From positions 5,766,001 through 5,830,000 of the forward strand of contig NC_134943.1 in assembly GCF_051020765.1 (NCBI RefSeq): a DNA stretch of 64,000 nucleotides. Direction: 5' to 3'. The stretch comes from Lasioglossum baleicum. Lineage: Eukaryota > Arthropoda > Insecta > Hymenoptera > Halictidae. The position numbers and the translations under genes are program-made. The notes under the pieces were generated by a model, which worked only from the letters and a program-made list of their open reading frames with translations, did no database searches and had not been told where the DNA came from. Shown in pieces: positions 12,801 through 23,719 of the stretch. The stretch's first letter is position 1. Each line of letters opens with the position of its first letter.

Positions 12801-15420
12801 TTCTGTGAAGACTCCACGCGATTGCTTTTCGGCGGCTCGAGAACAGCCGAGTCTCAACCTACCTGCTTATCCACTGGTCAGACCGATAACTAGGTCAATG
12901 GAATTCATTCGAACGAGCTGCGATCGCCGTTCGGTTCCCTTGACCCGCCCAGCTCTTCCGGGACTATCTGTCGTCAACGCGGGGAAAATCATTCGCGATG
13001 ACGTCACTGCACGAGCATTCGCCTAGTTTTCGCTGCACGATATCGCATTGGTCGTGGTAGCTGCTTGCCACTTCATTAAGCTGCCAGCTACACTGTCATA
13101 TTAACTTTTTCTCGCGTTTCGAAGACCAGAAATTGATCACATACTCCATGTTGCTCTCCAGTAAACATAGCCATTAAAAAATGGAGGATAATTTTATTGC
13201 ATCGACTGAGCAGAACGCTTATTCCGGAATTAATTATGATTAAATTATGCATCTTAAAGCACTTGCAGCTTACACAAATTAAAAAAAAATGCTAAAACAC
13301 AGAGTTCAATGGAATCTAATACGATTTTTATTCATTTTTTTTTATCGACGAAGGCTATTAACGTTGCAAGCAACGTCTGCACATAAAAATGAAAAATTGC
13401 ATAAGCATCCTGATTTTAATTATGGCATCGATTATAGAGTTCATTGACATTCGCGCTCGGCATTGTATGAAACCAGAAAACTTCCTGGCCAACCTAATTT
13501 AAAACATTTTCAAATTGATCTGAAACAAAGTGATCAGCATTCCGCACGCATTGAATATTTCCGAGAAACGTTCAGAGCCTGTTGCATAGTAATTCGCGAG
13601 TTCGTGATTAACAGCAGATGTTTTCAAATGGAATTCTTTCTCAGCGAATCTCGGCGCGCATCTCCCAGGCAATCAGCGTTGATTGTTAACTGCTTAATGA
13701 GCTAATTCCAGCCTGCGTGAACGTAACATTATCCTCCGCTTTCCTGGTACATGGAGTAAGTGTCATCATTTCATGGCGGAGCGTGACGAGTACCACTTGT
13801 TCAGAACGAATCGATAATTTTGATCCAGTTTCATAATGCGAACGGTCGGTTCCCACGCGGGCCGATCATCCTGCCTTTTTTCTCATAAAAAGAGGAAGCT
13901 GTTACGTGCCCTGTTATGAGCCCTGCCACGAATTCTCGGACATCCCCGCCTCGAGGTTTTCACTAATAGTTCGCTGGTGAAGGTGTTCCCATTTGTTTGG
14001 ATACAAGCGTTATGTCGGCAACCTACATTCGCCCGGAACGAATGATAACACTTTATCACCGATCCACGTCTTCGACAACCTCAGGAGAAATGATTTCAGC
14101 TCGCCTCGACGTGGGAAAACACAACCTCCAAGTTCTTTGCTTCCTGTTTATGCTATCGCTCCGGGAGCTTGCCGATTAGTGCAGCGTTCCAGCAAATACA
14201 AAGTAGGAAACAATTAAACCCGACAGAGTACTTCCAAGTTATGACTGAAAAACAAGTTTCTATGTTTTAACTTCCACTACTTCATAACGCCTACGATGAT
14301 TCAAACGGGGCCAGTTACTTTGTTTTTAAAAATCACTGACCAAGAGATTTTGCGTAGCGCTCCACGACAATTAACCTCATTACAGAAAGTTACGACTAGA
14401 TGATGTTACTTAATATTCCAGGCGGCAGCGGTGGTCTTCTTTTGCCGGTGTGTCTGCTTTCCTATGTTCGTTCCAAATTTCACTCTCGCGTTCCAGATCC
14501 TTTTTTCGCGGATTCAGAAATCGTTGAGAGTCGATGGCGACCCGTTTCTATGCATACGATAGCAATTTGCTGGAGTGTTACGCCGTGGGTAATCGATCGA
14601 TGGTTTAACTGGATCACTTGCTAGATCGTAGCAGACCGGTCTGATGGGATATAAACAGACTAACATGGTGTTGATCTTGTTGGATCATTGTGGAAGATTT
14701 TATGCGCGCTGTAGACTGCAATTCTGCGCCGTAAACTGCAGCGAGGCCTCTGTTTACATTTGTTCCAGCGTTTGTTTACGTTCCAGATCATCGGTACTTT
14801 GCTAATAATTCTTCAATTTCCTTTACATTGTACAAACCAATTTATTTATGAAAGTAGACATTAATTCAGTGTGGTAAAAAATAAACGTTGCTGATTCAAG
14901 ATACTTATACTGATTAAATAAAAATAAGAATGTCGATAAATTGTTTCCAATTTATGAAATTTGCATATACCTTCGTGTTCTACTTTTTACATCTTCCTGC
15001 TGTATATTTATTACTATTAGATCCATCTTTAACGCTATCAGTATTCATATTGGTGCAGATTTGCATAACAAAAAATATAGAATTAAAAAGAAACTACCTG
15101 CCCAGCGCGTCGTAAACCCATAACACAACGTGTCTATACTAATTCTGGTTCAACCATAAACGTTCATGCAAATGCATGTTACTACAGATTTATTAGTGGA
15201 AAAAGGGACTCTATCATTACATCCCATCGTAAACACTTGTAGCTAATAAAAATTAATAACCTCCAGCTATGCAAGGAATGCACGATTAAATTTCTTTGTT
15301 CCTGAACTTACTATAATTATGATCTCTACTGGAAAATAATGGGCGTGATTTTAAACATTTATCACGTGACATAAACAGTGCGGAAATTCATATATTATAT
15401 TATGCTGACATTGCGTCTTC
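9850..15420. other. Long intergenic region between the Osi16- and Osi17-like genes
   Basis: No open frame here has a signal peptide, domain or consistent splice partners. The longest (11202-11555 +) overlaps open frames on the other strand and looks like chance. CpG-rich patches at about 11.2-11.5 and 12.7-13.0 kb alternate with AT-rich DNA. The region could hold cluster enhancers; nothing in the sequence alone proves it. Confidence 0.55.
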
Positions 15421-15428
15421 GTAACCTA

Positions 15429-16013
15429 TACAGGGTGTCCCGGGTTTTAATGGACAAACTTGGGAAGCATGTCCTACCAGTGGAAATAAGAAAAAAATGT
15501 TATTTGAAGTTTGCTCAGAAACGCTTTATTACAAAGTTATAAACAAATAAAGTTAGAATTAATGACGATGGATTTTACTTTACTGAACATTGAAAGGTCG
15601 AACGTGTTTATCGGATTATTTCAAATTCTCGATTTTCATTTATGGGGAACTTTAAAATATAGTCTACAGTGCAGAAGTTACTTCGTGTGAAGAATTAAAG
15701 CAGCAACGGATTAATATCTCCGTTGCTAAAATGCAACAAAATAAGGAAGAGATTTATTCTGTAATAAGCTCCATAAAAAATCGATGTCAAGCTTGTTTTT
15801 GCGCCCAAGGACGACATTTTGAAATAATCCGATAAGCACGTTCGACCCTTCAATGTTCAGTAAAGCAAAATCCGCCGTATCAATTCTAACTTTATTTTCT
15901 CATAACTTTGTAATAAAGCGTTTCTGAGCAAACTTCAAATAACATTTTTTTCTTATTTCCACTTGTAGGATATGCTTCCCAAGTTTGTCCATCAACACCC
16001 GGGACACCCTGTG
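15429..16013. mobile_element. Decayed Tc1/mariner-type DNA transposon with long TIRs
   Basis: Terminal inverted repeats of about 197 bp (15429-15625 and 15818-16013) begin YACAGGGTGTCCCGGG and are flanked by TA, the target duplication of Tc1/mariner/IS630 elements. The 192-bp interior reads, on the + strand, as the C-terminus of a DDE transposase: LDFHLWGTLK in one frame, then after a frameshift EELKQQRIN and, further on, NRCQACFCAQGRHFE, ending in the right repeat. The LWG-LK and G-HFE motifs are typical of the C-terminal part of these transposases. The catalytic N-terminal part is missing, so this is an internally deleted, frameshifted, non-autonomous copy. Confidence 0.88.
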
Positions 16014-16016
16014 TAG

Positions 16017-16196
16017 GATATTTTGTATATTGAATATTTTGTATATTGAATATTTTGTATATTAAATATTTTCTATATCGACTATTTTCTATATTGAATA
16101 TTTTCTACATTGATTATTTTGTATATTGAATATTATTTACATTGAATGTTTTCTATATTGAATATTTCCTATATATTGAATATTTTCCATATTCTA
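16017..16196. repeat. AT-rich minisatellite, 16-bp unit
   Basis: About 11 degenerate copies of TATATTGAATATTTTG lie head to tail, starting within a few bases of the transposon's right end. Early copies are nearly identical and later ones vary (TCTATATCGAC, TTTACATTGAATG). It may have expanded after the insertion. Confidence 0.85.
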
Positions 16197-16633
16197 TAAA
16201 TCTCCAAAAATGTCTTCAAATTAGGGGTGTGTTCCTTACATCCCCACTGATTGATCAACATGCGGAGCCAATCCGCTCCGAACCTCCTCAAACCGCGTAT
16301 CCTCACAACAGAAGTGTGCGGCCCGTTTCCGTGCGCTTTCACCTGGCCGGTATCCAAAGGGATCTGCCAAAACGCAGGCTCGGTGCATACAAATTCCGAA
16401 ATCTGCTTGTGACACCGTCTCTAGCATATTCGGCGCTCGTGTAGCCGGTTCAAGAACGGATCGGCTCCGTGCCGGTTGCAGCCGGAGAGGAGACGATAAT
16501 GACCTTCCACGGAGTAGCCTGTTGCCGGAGTAGGAGGGCCTTTGACACACTTGACGCTCAGGTGAATTGTAGCTGCGAGACGGAGAAGCTCGTTGGTTAG
16601 TTTTGAGCGGGAGATCGAGCGGAGCACGTCTCG

Positions 16634-16703
16634 CGAGAGCAAGAGAGAGAGAGAGAGTAGAGAGGAGAGAGAAATAGTACGAAAGAGGGAGAGAGAGAGA
16701 AAG
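16634..16703. repeat. GA-rich tract upstream of the Osi17-like gene
   Basis: An interrupted (GA)n run of about 70 bp lies roughly 320 bp before the Osi17-like start codon. GAGAG elements are binding sites for GAGA factor in insects, so a promoter-proximal role is possible, but GA microsatellites are common throughout this window. No TATA box with a matching initiator was found for this gene, unlike its neighbours. Confidence 0.6.
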
Positions 16704-17021
16704 GATCAGAACGGCCGGATGAGGACGTGACATCTCTTCTGACGGACATGTCTATGAGCACGGTTCGGGAGTCTGCTAGTTTTCGGAACAGTCTGAGGAC
16801 CTGCCTAATAGGAGCTCTGGTACCCTAACACACCGGGCAACCGGTTAGCGTCCCATATTATCGAGCGTTCGAGGTCAGATCTGGAGGGGCGACGGAAGTG
16901 CTGCTACATCCACGTGGTTCGGTGTCAATTCGATCGGATCCATGGTGCACAGTGTTGGCTGGTCCACATCCTGAACGCGTCACATTTCCAGAAAACGCTT
17001 TAGTTACCATCTACCCTCAAG

Positions 17022-20000
17022 ATGCAAAAGATAATCGTGCTTCTGTTGTGCGTCCTCGCGGCGAACGCCGAATCAACCAGCTTCTTCAGCATCAAGAACT
17101 TGAGATCGTACGCGAGGTTCTTTCACGTGGATAGGCTCATCAAAAACGAAACTGGGAATGAGCTGTGGAACGGACTCTTCAGGGATTGTGACAAGTCTGT
17201 CAGTTTCTCGTGCATCCAAAGGAACGCGTATTCTTATCTGGACAATGTGTTCATCGATAGAGATAATATCACTGTGTTCGACGGACTCACGTTGAAGAAG
17301 AATAGCTTGGATTATGGAACATGTAGGAAGAGTGATTCTTTAAATGAGAACTTGGTGGAAGAAAGTGATGATTGCGACGAAGGGGAAAGTGAAGAGGAAG
17401 GGAGGGGGATGGATGAGGAACAAACGCCTTTGGAAGAAGTGACTGGAGCCATCGGAAAGAAAGCTGTGAAGTTCCTGGCGACTAGGGACTACGAAATACA
17501 GTTGCCCGAGTTCTTTTTTGAGGGTGCTGCTGTGAAAATTAGCCCGAAGGAAGTGGATGAGACTGGAGCCTTGATTAGAGTTGATTTTGGACAGAGGGCT
17601 CTGGAGAAGGGGGAAGGAAGGATCTTCAAGAAAATAAGTAAGAAGAGAGGATATTTGTTGTTAGTTTGACAATGGTATTAATCTGTTTGTTCTTTTAGGG
17701 AAGTTTATACAAAATAAACTGCTCACTAGCTTGCTGGCGCTGTTGCTGATCATCAAGTTGATCAAGTTGAAGTTCATGTTCGTGATACCTTTCTTGTTCG
17801 GAATTGGCACTGCCAAGAAGCTGTTTCTTAAGCTGCTGCTGTTCTTCATTCCTGCGTTCGCGCACGTGTTCAAGCTGTGCTCGAGCTACTATTCCTCGCA
17901 CACCAAGTATCATCATCATCATCATCAGGTACTTTAAACCTGGCATTCATTATGGAGTTTTGCAAGAACAATTTATACAAATTCCATCATTTACTTATCT
18001 ATATTCATGAAAATTTAATTTAATTAAAATTCCCTATACTCATACTTTCCACTAGAACCATTAAAGTCACTGTCCTCTTAAACCACCAATTAAATTCGTT
18101 TCTCCGACGCACAACCTAGATTTTAAATTACAGAACCAATTTCACCATAATCTTTCCATTTCAGATCGCACACCACCATCATCACGTTCCAGTCCCAGTT
18201 CCAGTCCCAGCCTACTACCCGCACCACCATCATCACCACGAAGACGACCTGGACACCTACGATTACGCACACCCGCACATCCAATACCGAAAAGACATGG
18301 AAGAGCTAAGAGAATGGGGAATCGAGCCATACGAAGAGCCAGACGACGCTATAGGTGCAGGAGGAGTTCCAATTCGAGGGGTTCCAGGTCCAGGGGTGCT
18401 TCAAGCACCCTATCCAAGTCCAGGATATCCTGGAGGCTATGGTGCCCCACAGTATGCAGCGAACGCTCCACAAATAACACCCACGTTCCCTGATAAACGT
18501 CCTCTACCAGCCCACAATCTACCCTACTCGGCCTACATCGACAACAATCGTCGACAAGTGGTCCAACCTGCCAGTCCAGCCATCAGCAACCCTAATAATC
18601 CAATTGTCAACGTTCCCGCGAACCCAGTGAATCCTAACAGCATCGCTGCAGCTGCTCTGCCAGTTGCCAACGGCGTGAAAAGCTCTTACGGTGTTTTCGC
18701 GCAGAACACAAGACAGATTTCCGCGAAGAGCAGCCAGGTGGAAGCGAAACCAGGCGTCGCGACGCAAAGACAAGACGAGTTCTACGGGCCGATAGTGAAC
18801 AGGCTCGAGGAGATCTTCAAGCAGCTGAGATTCTTCGAGGAAACCTGCCGGGAGAGGCTGATCTGCAGCATGTACAAGAACCCGGCCGTCTACTCGCCGC
18901 ACAGCAATCTCGTGTCGAACGAACTCTCCAGGTAAGGAAGACGCAATTAGTGGGTTAATCACGGGCGAGACCGCTTCGGTGATTGTTTATAACGGCCGGA
19001 ATTAGGAGACATTGTTGGCCGGGTGGACGACGGCGATTTCAAGATCGAGGACGACCGTGAGCCACATTTTTATGGTCTGATTTATGAAGGCGGATGATAG
19101 TCGACGCTGCCTTTTCGGGCTCTTTTTATCTAGTCGGTGATCTGAATTTTTAGTTTCTTTGTCTGTGCGGTGAATATGTAAATTGTCTTCTTCATGGATG
19201 CTCCGTGGTAGGGTCCAGAAGTGATAACTACGCAAGTTGCTTATAAAATTGAAGATAAATAGAGATATTATTTTACGATCCATCTAACGTCCACGTGTTC
19301 CATAAAAGAATGGAAACTGAAGTCCGTCCACCGTGTAAGAAACTTTATTGCTGCACAGCTAACAATTTAGAAACACATAGGTAAAAGTAGGTGAAAAGAT
19401 TGAACCGTCCAGCGCGCGATTATGAAATTGCATATGGCTGGCGGAACATGTGTTGATTACTTAACGGGAAGTAAATGTCCATTCAGAAAGTTAGTCGCCA
19501 TTCTCTGACTTTAATTGCGAATCGCGTAGGCTTCCTCAATTGCATCTTACCCAGATAAAACGAGAAGCCTGTATACCTGGAACGAGTCAAATATCTCCAA
19601 CCATTGTCTCAGACTGAAACAATTGTTAGATCCCGCAAACTTTTGATAAAGCAGTACAAAGATCAGAAAAATTGTGCCACCTTTAATTTCCACACGAGCC
19701 AAAAATATTCTCCAGCTATTTAGCATGCGTCGATGGTTTCGATCGATCGAATGAATGGTATAGGAAGCAACGTACTCGAATTTCGATCGGCTTGTCTGCC
19801 GATCACGAAGAGAAAGGTGGCCGCCGCCCCGAATCTCTCGAATCGGAACGTCGAATCGCGTTTCACGCGGTCCTGTCTCTTTTACCATGTCCAGTGCCTC
19901 CAGCAAACGTCTGTTCACGGTCAACAATACTCGCGATCGCGGACCACGCTGTCTACCATCCCACTATCGTTAGTTCCGCCAGGAAGCGATTGCGCGGCCT

Positions 20001-20351
20001 CCTCCTTTCCATTTAAACGCATAGACAAACATATCAGCCAATTAGCGTCGCGCTAAATGGCGAAAGTGACACTAATATGACAGCTACGGTGCAAAACACC
20101 GAACGAATCGGGCCAACGAGTTTTCTGGGACGATTATCGATCGGTTATCGAGCGCGGCAGTGTGTCAACGGAACTCGGATTTAACATGCCGGTCGTTTTC
20201 TTTTTCCAGAGACCCGCAGGAGCTGAAAAAAGCTTCTGGAACTGAGAGCTCGTCCAGCCAGAAGTTCCACAGATACCTGAACGCGGCAAGATTGGGTCAA
20301 GACGGTGGTGATTGCCTGAGAATGTACCCGTGTCACATAAACACCGAGTAA
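17022..20351 (+). CDS. Osi17: Long His-rich Osiris protein (DUF1676), Osi17-like
   Basis: Four exons: 17022-17637, 17699-17928, 18165-18931 and 20210-20351. Introns are phase 1, 0 and 2 with good GT/AG signals (GTAAGA, GTACTT, GTAAGG), giving 584 residues. Residues 1-16 form a signal peptide. C56 and C64 are the family Cys pair. An acidic insert (EESDDCDEGESEEE) sits in mid exon 1. Residues 208-255 (exon 2) are the hydrophobic Leu/Ile/Phe/Lys domain. His runs straddle the exon 2/3 junction and continue with VPVPVPVP and another His run. A Pro/Asn/Ala-rich linker follows. The C-terminus, shared by exons 3 and 4, carries its own cysteines (FEETCRERLICSMYKNPAVY; GGDCLRMYPCHINTE) and resembles modules I recall in other secreted arthropod proteins. 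At roughly twice the usual Osiris length it matches my recollection of Osi17; the last intron is 1.28 kb. Confidence 0.83.
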
Positions 20352-21150
20352 ACCTGACCAGGATTTTTGTCAACGGAAGAAAAACGGAGAAACCAGACGT
20401 TCGAGTCTCCTCGCCGCGTCGGGCGTGCAAGTCTCCGGCACGAGCCTAAGTGGTCCACTACAAAGACATAATCGTCCTGTCTAGGCAGAGACTCCAGAAT
20501 TATGGCCAGAACCTCGCGACAAGTGGAATTCCAGTTGCTCGTGGATTTCTGGCAATTCTATGTGCAACTTCGTGGCGTTATTTCTACATAATAATGAGCA
20601 CTTTGTTCGTATCTTCTAAGTTTGGGATCACTTTCCTGGCCGGAAGTCAACGTTAATTAAGATGTTAATTAGCAAGAGAATTCTAGCTTCAAGACTATAG
20701 ATTTTTGTGTTAAATCTTAGTCCTTATAGGTCGAGGAATTTTTCTTTGATTTAGTAATGGTGGGAGTTGCTGTGTTAATTTGTCAAGTGATCATAAACTT
20801 TGTATATGACATTGCGAAAATACGAATGAAGTGCTCTGTGTGTTCCTCGCGAGCGAATCTTGTTACACTTTCAAATTGTATAGAATGTAAAATTGTATTA
20901 GATCGAATGAGAAGGATAGAGTCTCTCTCTTCGATTTAATTTTAATCGTCATGGTTATAGATATCATTTTGTTTGATTAGATTTTATATTCGGGATCTAT
21001 GAAGTCCAAATCTTCTTACTATTTAAAAACATTGTAACATGAATGTTTCAGGTTTGATTTATTAAGATTGAAGCTCGGAGATCATTCCGAGAAGCGTTTT
21101 CTGATAAAGTGTCAATGCTGATTGACGCCTTGTCAGGAGAATCACCGGAA

Positions 21151-21190
21151 CGCTAGCCTAATGTTGCGTTATCGTTGCGTTAGGCTAGTG
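21151..21190 (+). other. Stem-loop in the Osi17-like 3' region
   Basis: CGCTAGCCTAA at 21151 pairs with TTAGGCTAGTG ending at 21190 (one G-T pair), enclosing an 18-nt loop that itself repeats GTTGCGTTA. It lies between the stop codon and the first canonical poly(A) signal. Confidence 0.4.
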
Positions 21191-21551
21191 TCTTATAATA
21201 AGTTCTCCCAGTTTTGTAATGGAAGTGATATATTTATATTATCTTCATGTTTGTCGGAAAGAGTCGGAACGCCGTTGATTAATTGTAACAGTTTCAATTG
21301 TACATTTGAGTGTGAGGATATTGTGAATCGTAAAATATGTTTATTCTTGTATCTCAGTGTTTGCGTTCTGAAACGTTAGTTCTAAGGATTTATTTATTTC
21401 TAACCATTATTTATTGATACGTTCTCGGGTGCCATACCCAGTTGTCTGTTACACTTCACGGTGTGACTATGAAAATGTAGGTTTACTGTACAAAGAAATG
21501 CTTCGGTATACGCTACCACGAAGTCTCAATGTATAATACTGTTTCGTACAT

Positions 21552-21557
21552 AATAAA
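21552..21557 (+). terminator. Candidate polyadenylation signal, Osi17-like gene
   Basis: AATAAA occurs 1.2 kb after the stop codon, followed by a GT-rich stretch. This would mean a long 3' UTR; an earlier non-canonical site cannot be excluded. Confidence 0.4.
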
Positions 21558-21559
21558 TT

Positions 21560-22510
21560 ATGTGAAAAGTGAAATTTGTGGTATTATCTCCCATTCTAAT
21601 TAGCGTGTAATCTCACGATGACAAAAGAAACATTATTTAAATGGTACAGAAATTTTCCTGTCTAGATTACACCTTTCCCTTTCTGTAATAGTAAGTAATC
21701 AAACAAATCTATAAAGACTGATTTGCTACTGAATAAAACACTAATTTTTGAACTAGAATTTTTCTCTGGATCGCAGCTTTCTCTTTCTTGCAATATTAAA
21801 CAATCAAATCAGTAAACACTCGATTACTACTCAACGGAACAATAATGTCGCGAATTCCATTTCCGAAAATACGAAATGTTAAATAAGCTTTCGCGTCGGT
21901 TACGCCACTAAACGATTCTAGCAAATTTAAAAGCGATTTCATACAACTCCGGGAACATACTCATCGAGGATAAGAGTCCACCTCTATTTTATCGACTGCG
22001 GAATCATGGCAATTCTCACAAGAACTCTTTCTCTCAGAAGATCAAAGTGCTGCAGCAATTCCTCATCGGAGGATATCATCAGAGACATCTTATACAAGCC
22101 CGATGATTCCGAATCACTTTCTACCAAGTTTCTAATGGCGACTGTTATTCCCCTTTCATAGACCATTCTTACTTTCATCTATTCTCCTCTCACGATCGAT
22201 CAATTTCACTTGTCCCTCGATTTTCACGCCATGGATCGTGTTTTTCGAAGAGGATCGCCCGATAAATCGAGTTCGACCGGCTTCGGCAAAGAGGAACGAT
22301 CGACTGACAGTGAAAATCGATCAAAGACGTCATCGAACGCTAGATCGCGTGCAGAACCGGAAGCGGGAGGGATGTCGAAACCAAAATTGTCTCGCAGGGA
22401 CGGCTCGTAAAGTCGTGAAAACATCGGCACCCTAGATAATGAGGCTTTCTTCTTTCCTTTCAGCCGGCCACACGTCCCTGATCAAAATTCATCAGCCGTA
22501 CGTGGCTCCC
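21560..22510. other. Intergenic region before Osi18
   Basis: AT-rich DNA without a supported gene. Overlapping open frames on both strands at 22210-22435 have no coding features. The last 60 bp merge into the Osi18 promoter. Confidence 0.55.
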
Positions 22511-22516
22511 ATCGGC

Positions 22517-22552
22517 TATAAAACCGGGTTGTCTCCGTTCGAGCCGGCATTC
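22517..22552 (+). promoter_or_regulatory. Core promoter of Osi18
   Basis: TATAAAA at 22517-22523 is followed by an initiator-like GCATTC with its A at 22549, 32 bp from the start of the box. The leader would be only about 37 nt before the ATG at 22586. Confidence 0.7.
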
Positions 22553-22585
22553 GGTGTTTAGCCTCGCAAATCGATCGGTACCGCC

Positions 22586-23641
22586 ATGAAGTTTCTTACT
22601 GTCGTTGCGTCCATGGCACTTCTGGCCGCCATTGCGGTCGCCCAGAACACAGAAACCACGGCCGAGGCCCTTCGAAACATTTATCACAGGTGAGACTAGG
22701 CAAACAATCAAAACTTATAATCGGATCTTCCCAAACTTCAATCTTAAAAAATTTATACTCGTATTCAGAATATTATCAATCTGAAAATAAAGCGAGAATT
22801 CGATACTCATTATTAAAGTTAACTGTGTTTTATTCATTGATTTTTTTCTGCATGAGGTCTTGATCAGAATTAGACAATTGACCTCAGAAAGTTAAAAAAT
22901 GAATTTCGTTGTTCCAGATGCGTGGACAACGAGTCAATGTTGTCCTGCGTGAAGCCGAAGGTCCTCGCCTACCTGAGCAACGCTGTGAAACAAGATAGGA
23001 TCGCGATAACAGATGATCTATCAGTGGTGAAGACCCGAGACATGCCCGAGGAGAACAGCGAAGAGTACTATCCCCCTCAATACGACTCCGTAGACCCAGC
23101 CAGGAAGGAACTCCTTAGATCCATGATGTTGGAGAAGTTGGACACTTTCATCTCCAGTCATCATTTGGAGGCTAAACTGCCCGAAGCCATCATAGGCTCT
23201 AACATAGTGCCTAGATCCCTGATCGACAACATGCCGAGGAGCTTGACCATTCCTTTGACAGACTCCTCCAACGGTCAAGGTAGGCAAATGTTCTGAAACT
23301 CATCGCTAAGATCCCCAAAGCTAGAAATAACAGATTAATTGATTCTGATCGCTTCCCCAGGTCGTGGATTCGTGAAGAAGGTAATGATCCCGTTCCTGCT
23401 GGGTCTGAAGTTCAAGGCCACGGCTTTAGTACCCCTGGCACTGGCTCTGATCGCTCTGAAGACCTGGAAGGCCCTGACCCTGGGTCTGCTGTCCATGGTG
23501 CTCAGCGGAGCGATGATGATCTTCAAGCTGACCAAGCCGAAAGTCGCCTACGAAGTGGTTCACTATGGTCACCCACCTGTGGAGCACCCTCCCCACTGGG
23601 ACACATCACCCCATGGACCCTACCGAGCCTACAGAAAGTAG
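22586..23641 (+). CDS. Osi18: Osiris family protein (DUF1676), Osi18
   Basis: Three exons, 22586-22689, 22918-23279 and 23361-23641, with phase-2 and phase-1 introns (GTGAGA/TTCCAG and GTAGGC/CCCCAG), encode 248 residues. Residues 1-19 are a signal peptide ending AVA. C36 and C45 are the Osiris Cys pair, the first at the start of exon 2. The middle holds the DUF1676 region with LEAKLPEAI. Exon 3 starts GRGFVKK and contains the hydrophobic domain (about 163-207, MIPFLLGLKFKATALVPLAL). It ends in a His/Pro-rich tail with KPKVAYEVVHYGHPP. The ATG is close to the predicted transcription start and is the only one giving a signal peptide. Numbering as Osi18 follows order between the Osi17- and Osi19-like genes and the YEVVHY tail. 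Osi9 is the main alternative by sequence but not by position. Confidence 0.87.
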
Positions 23642-23703
23642 GCTGGCCCCTCATCACCCTCTAGATCGCTCTATTTAATATTTATTCGCGCTGACTTATT
23701 TAT

Positions 23704-23709
23704 AATAAA
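23704..23709 (+). terminator. Polyadenylation signal, Osi18
   Basis: AATAAA lies 63 bp after the stop codon, giving a short 3' UTR. Confidence 0.7.
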
Positions 23710-23719
23710 ACTTCTTACC

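Noticed and set aside
16236..16733. 165-codon minus-strand frame
   Set aside because: Its Ser/Leu-rich content comes from the GA tract read on the other strand, and it has no domain or splice support.
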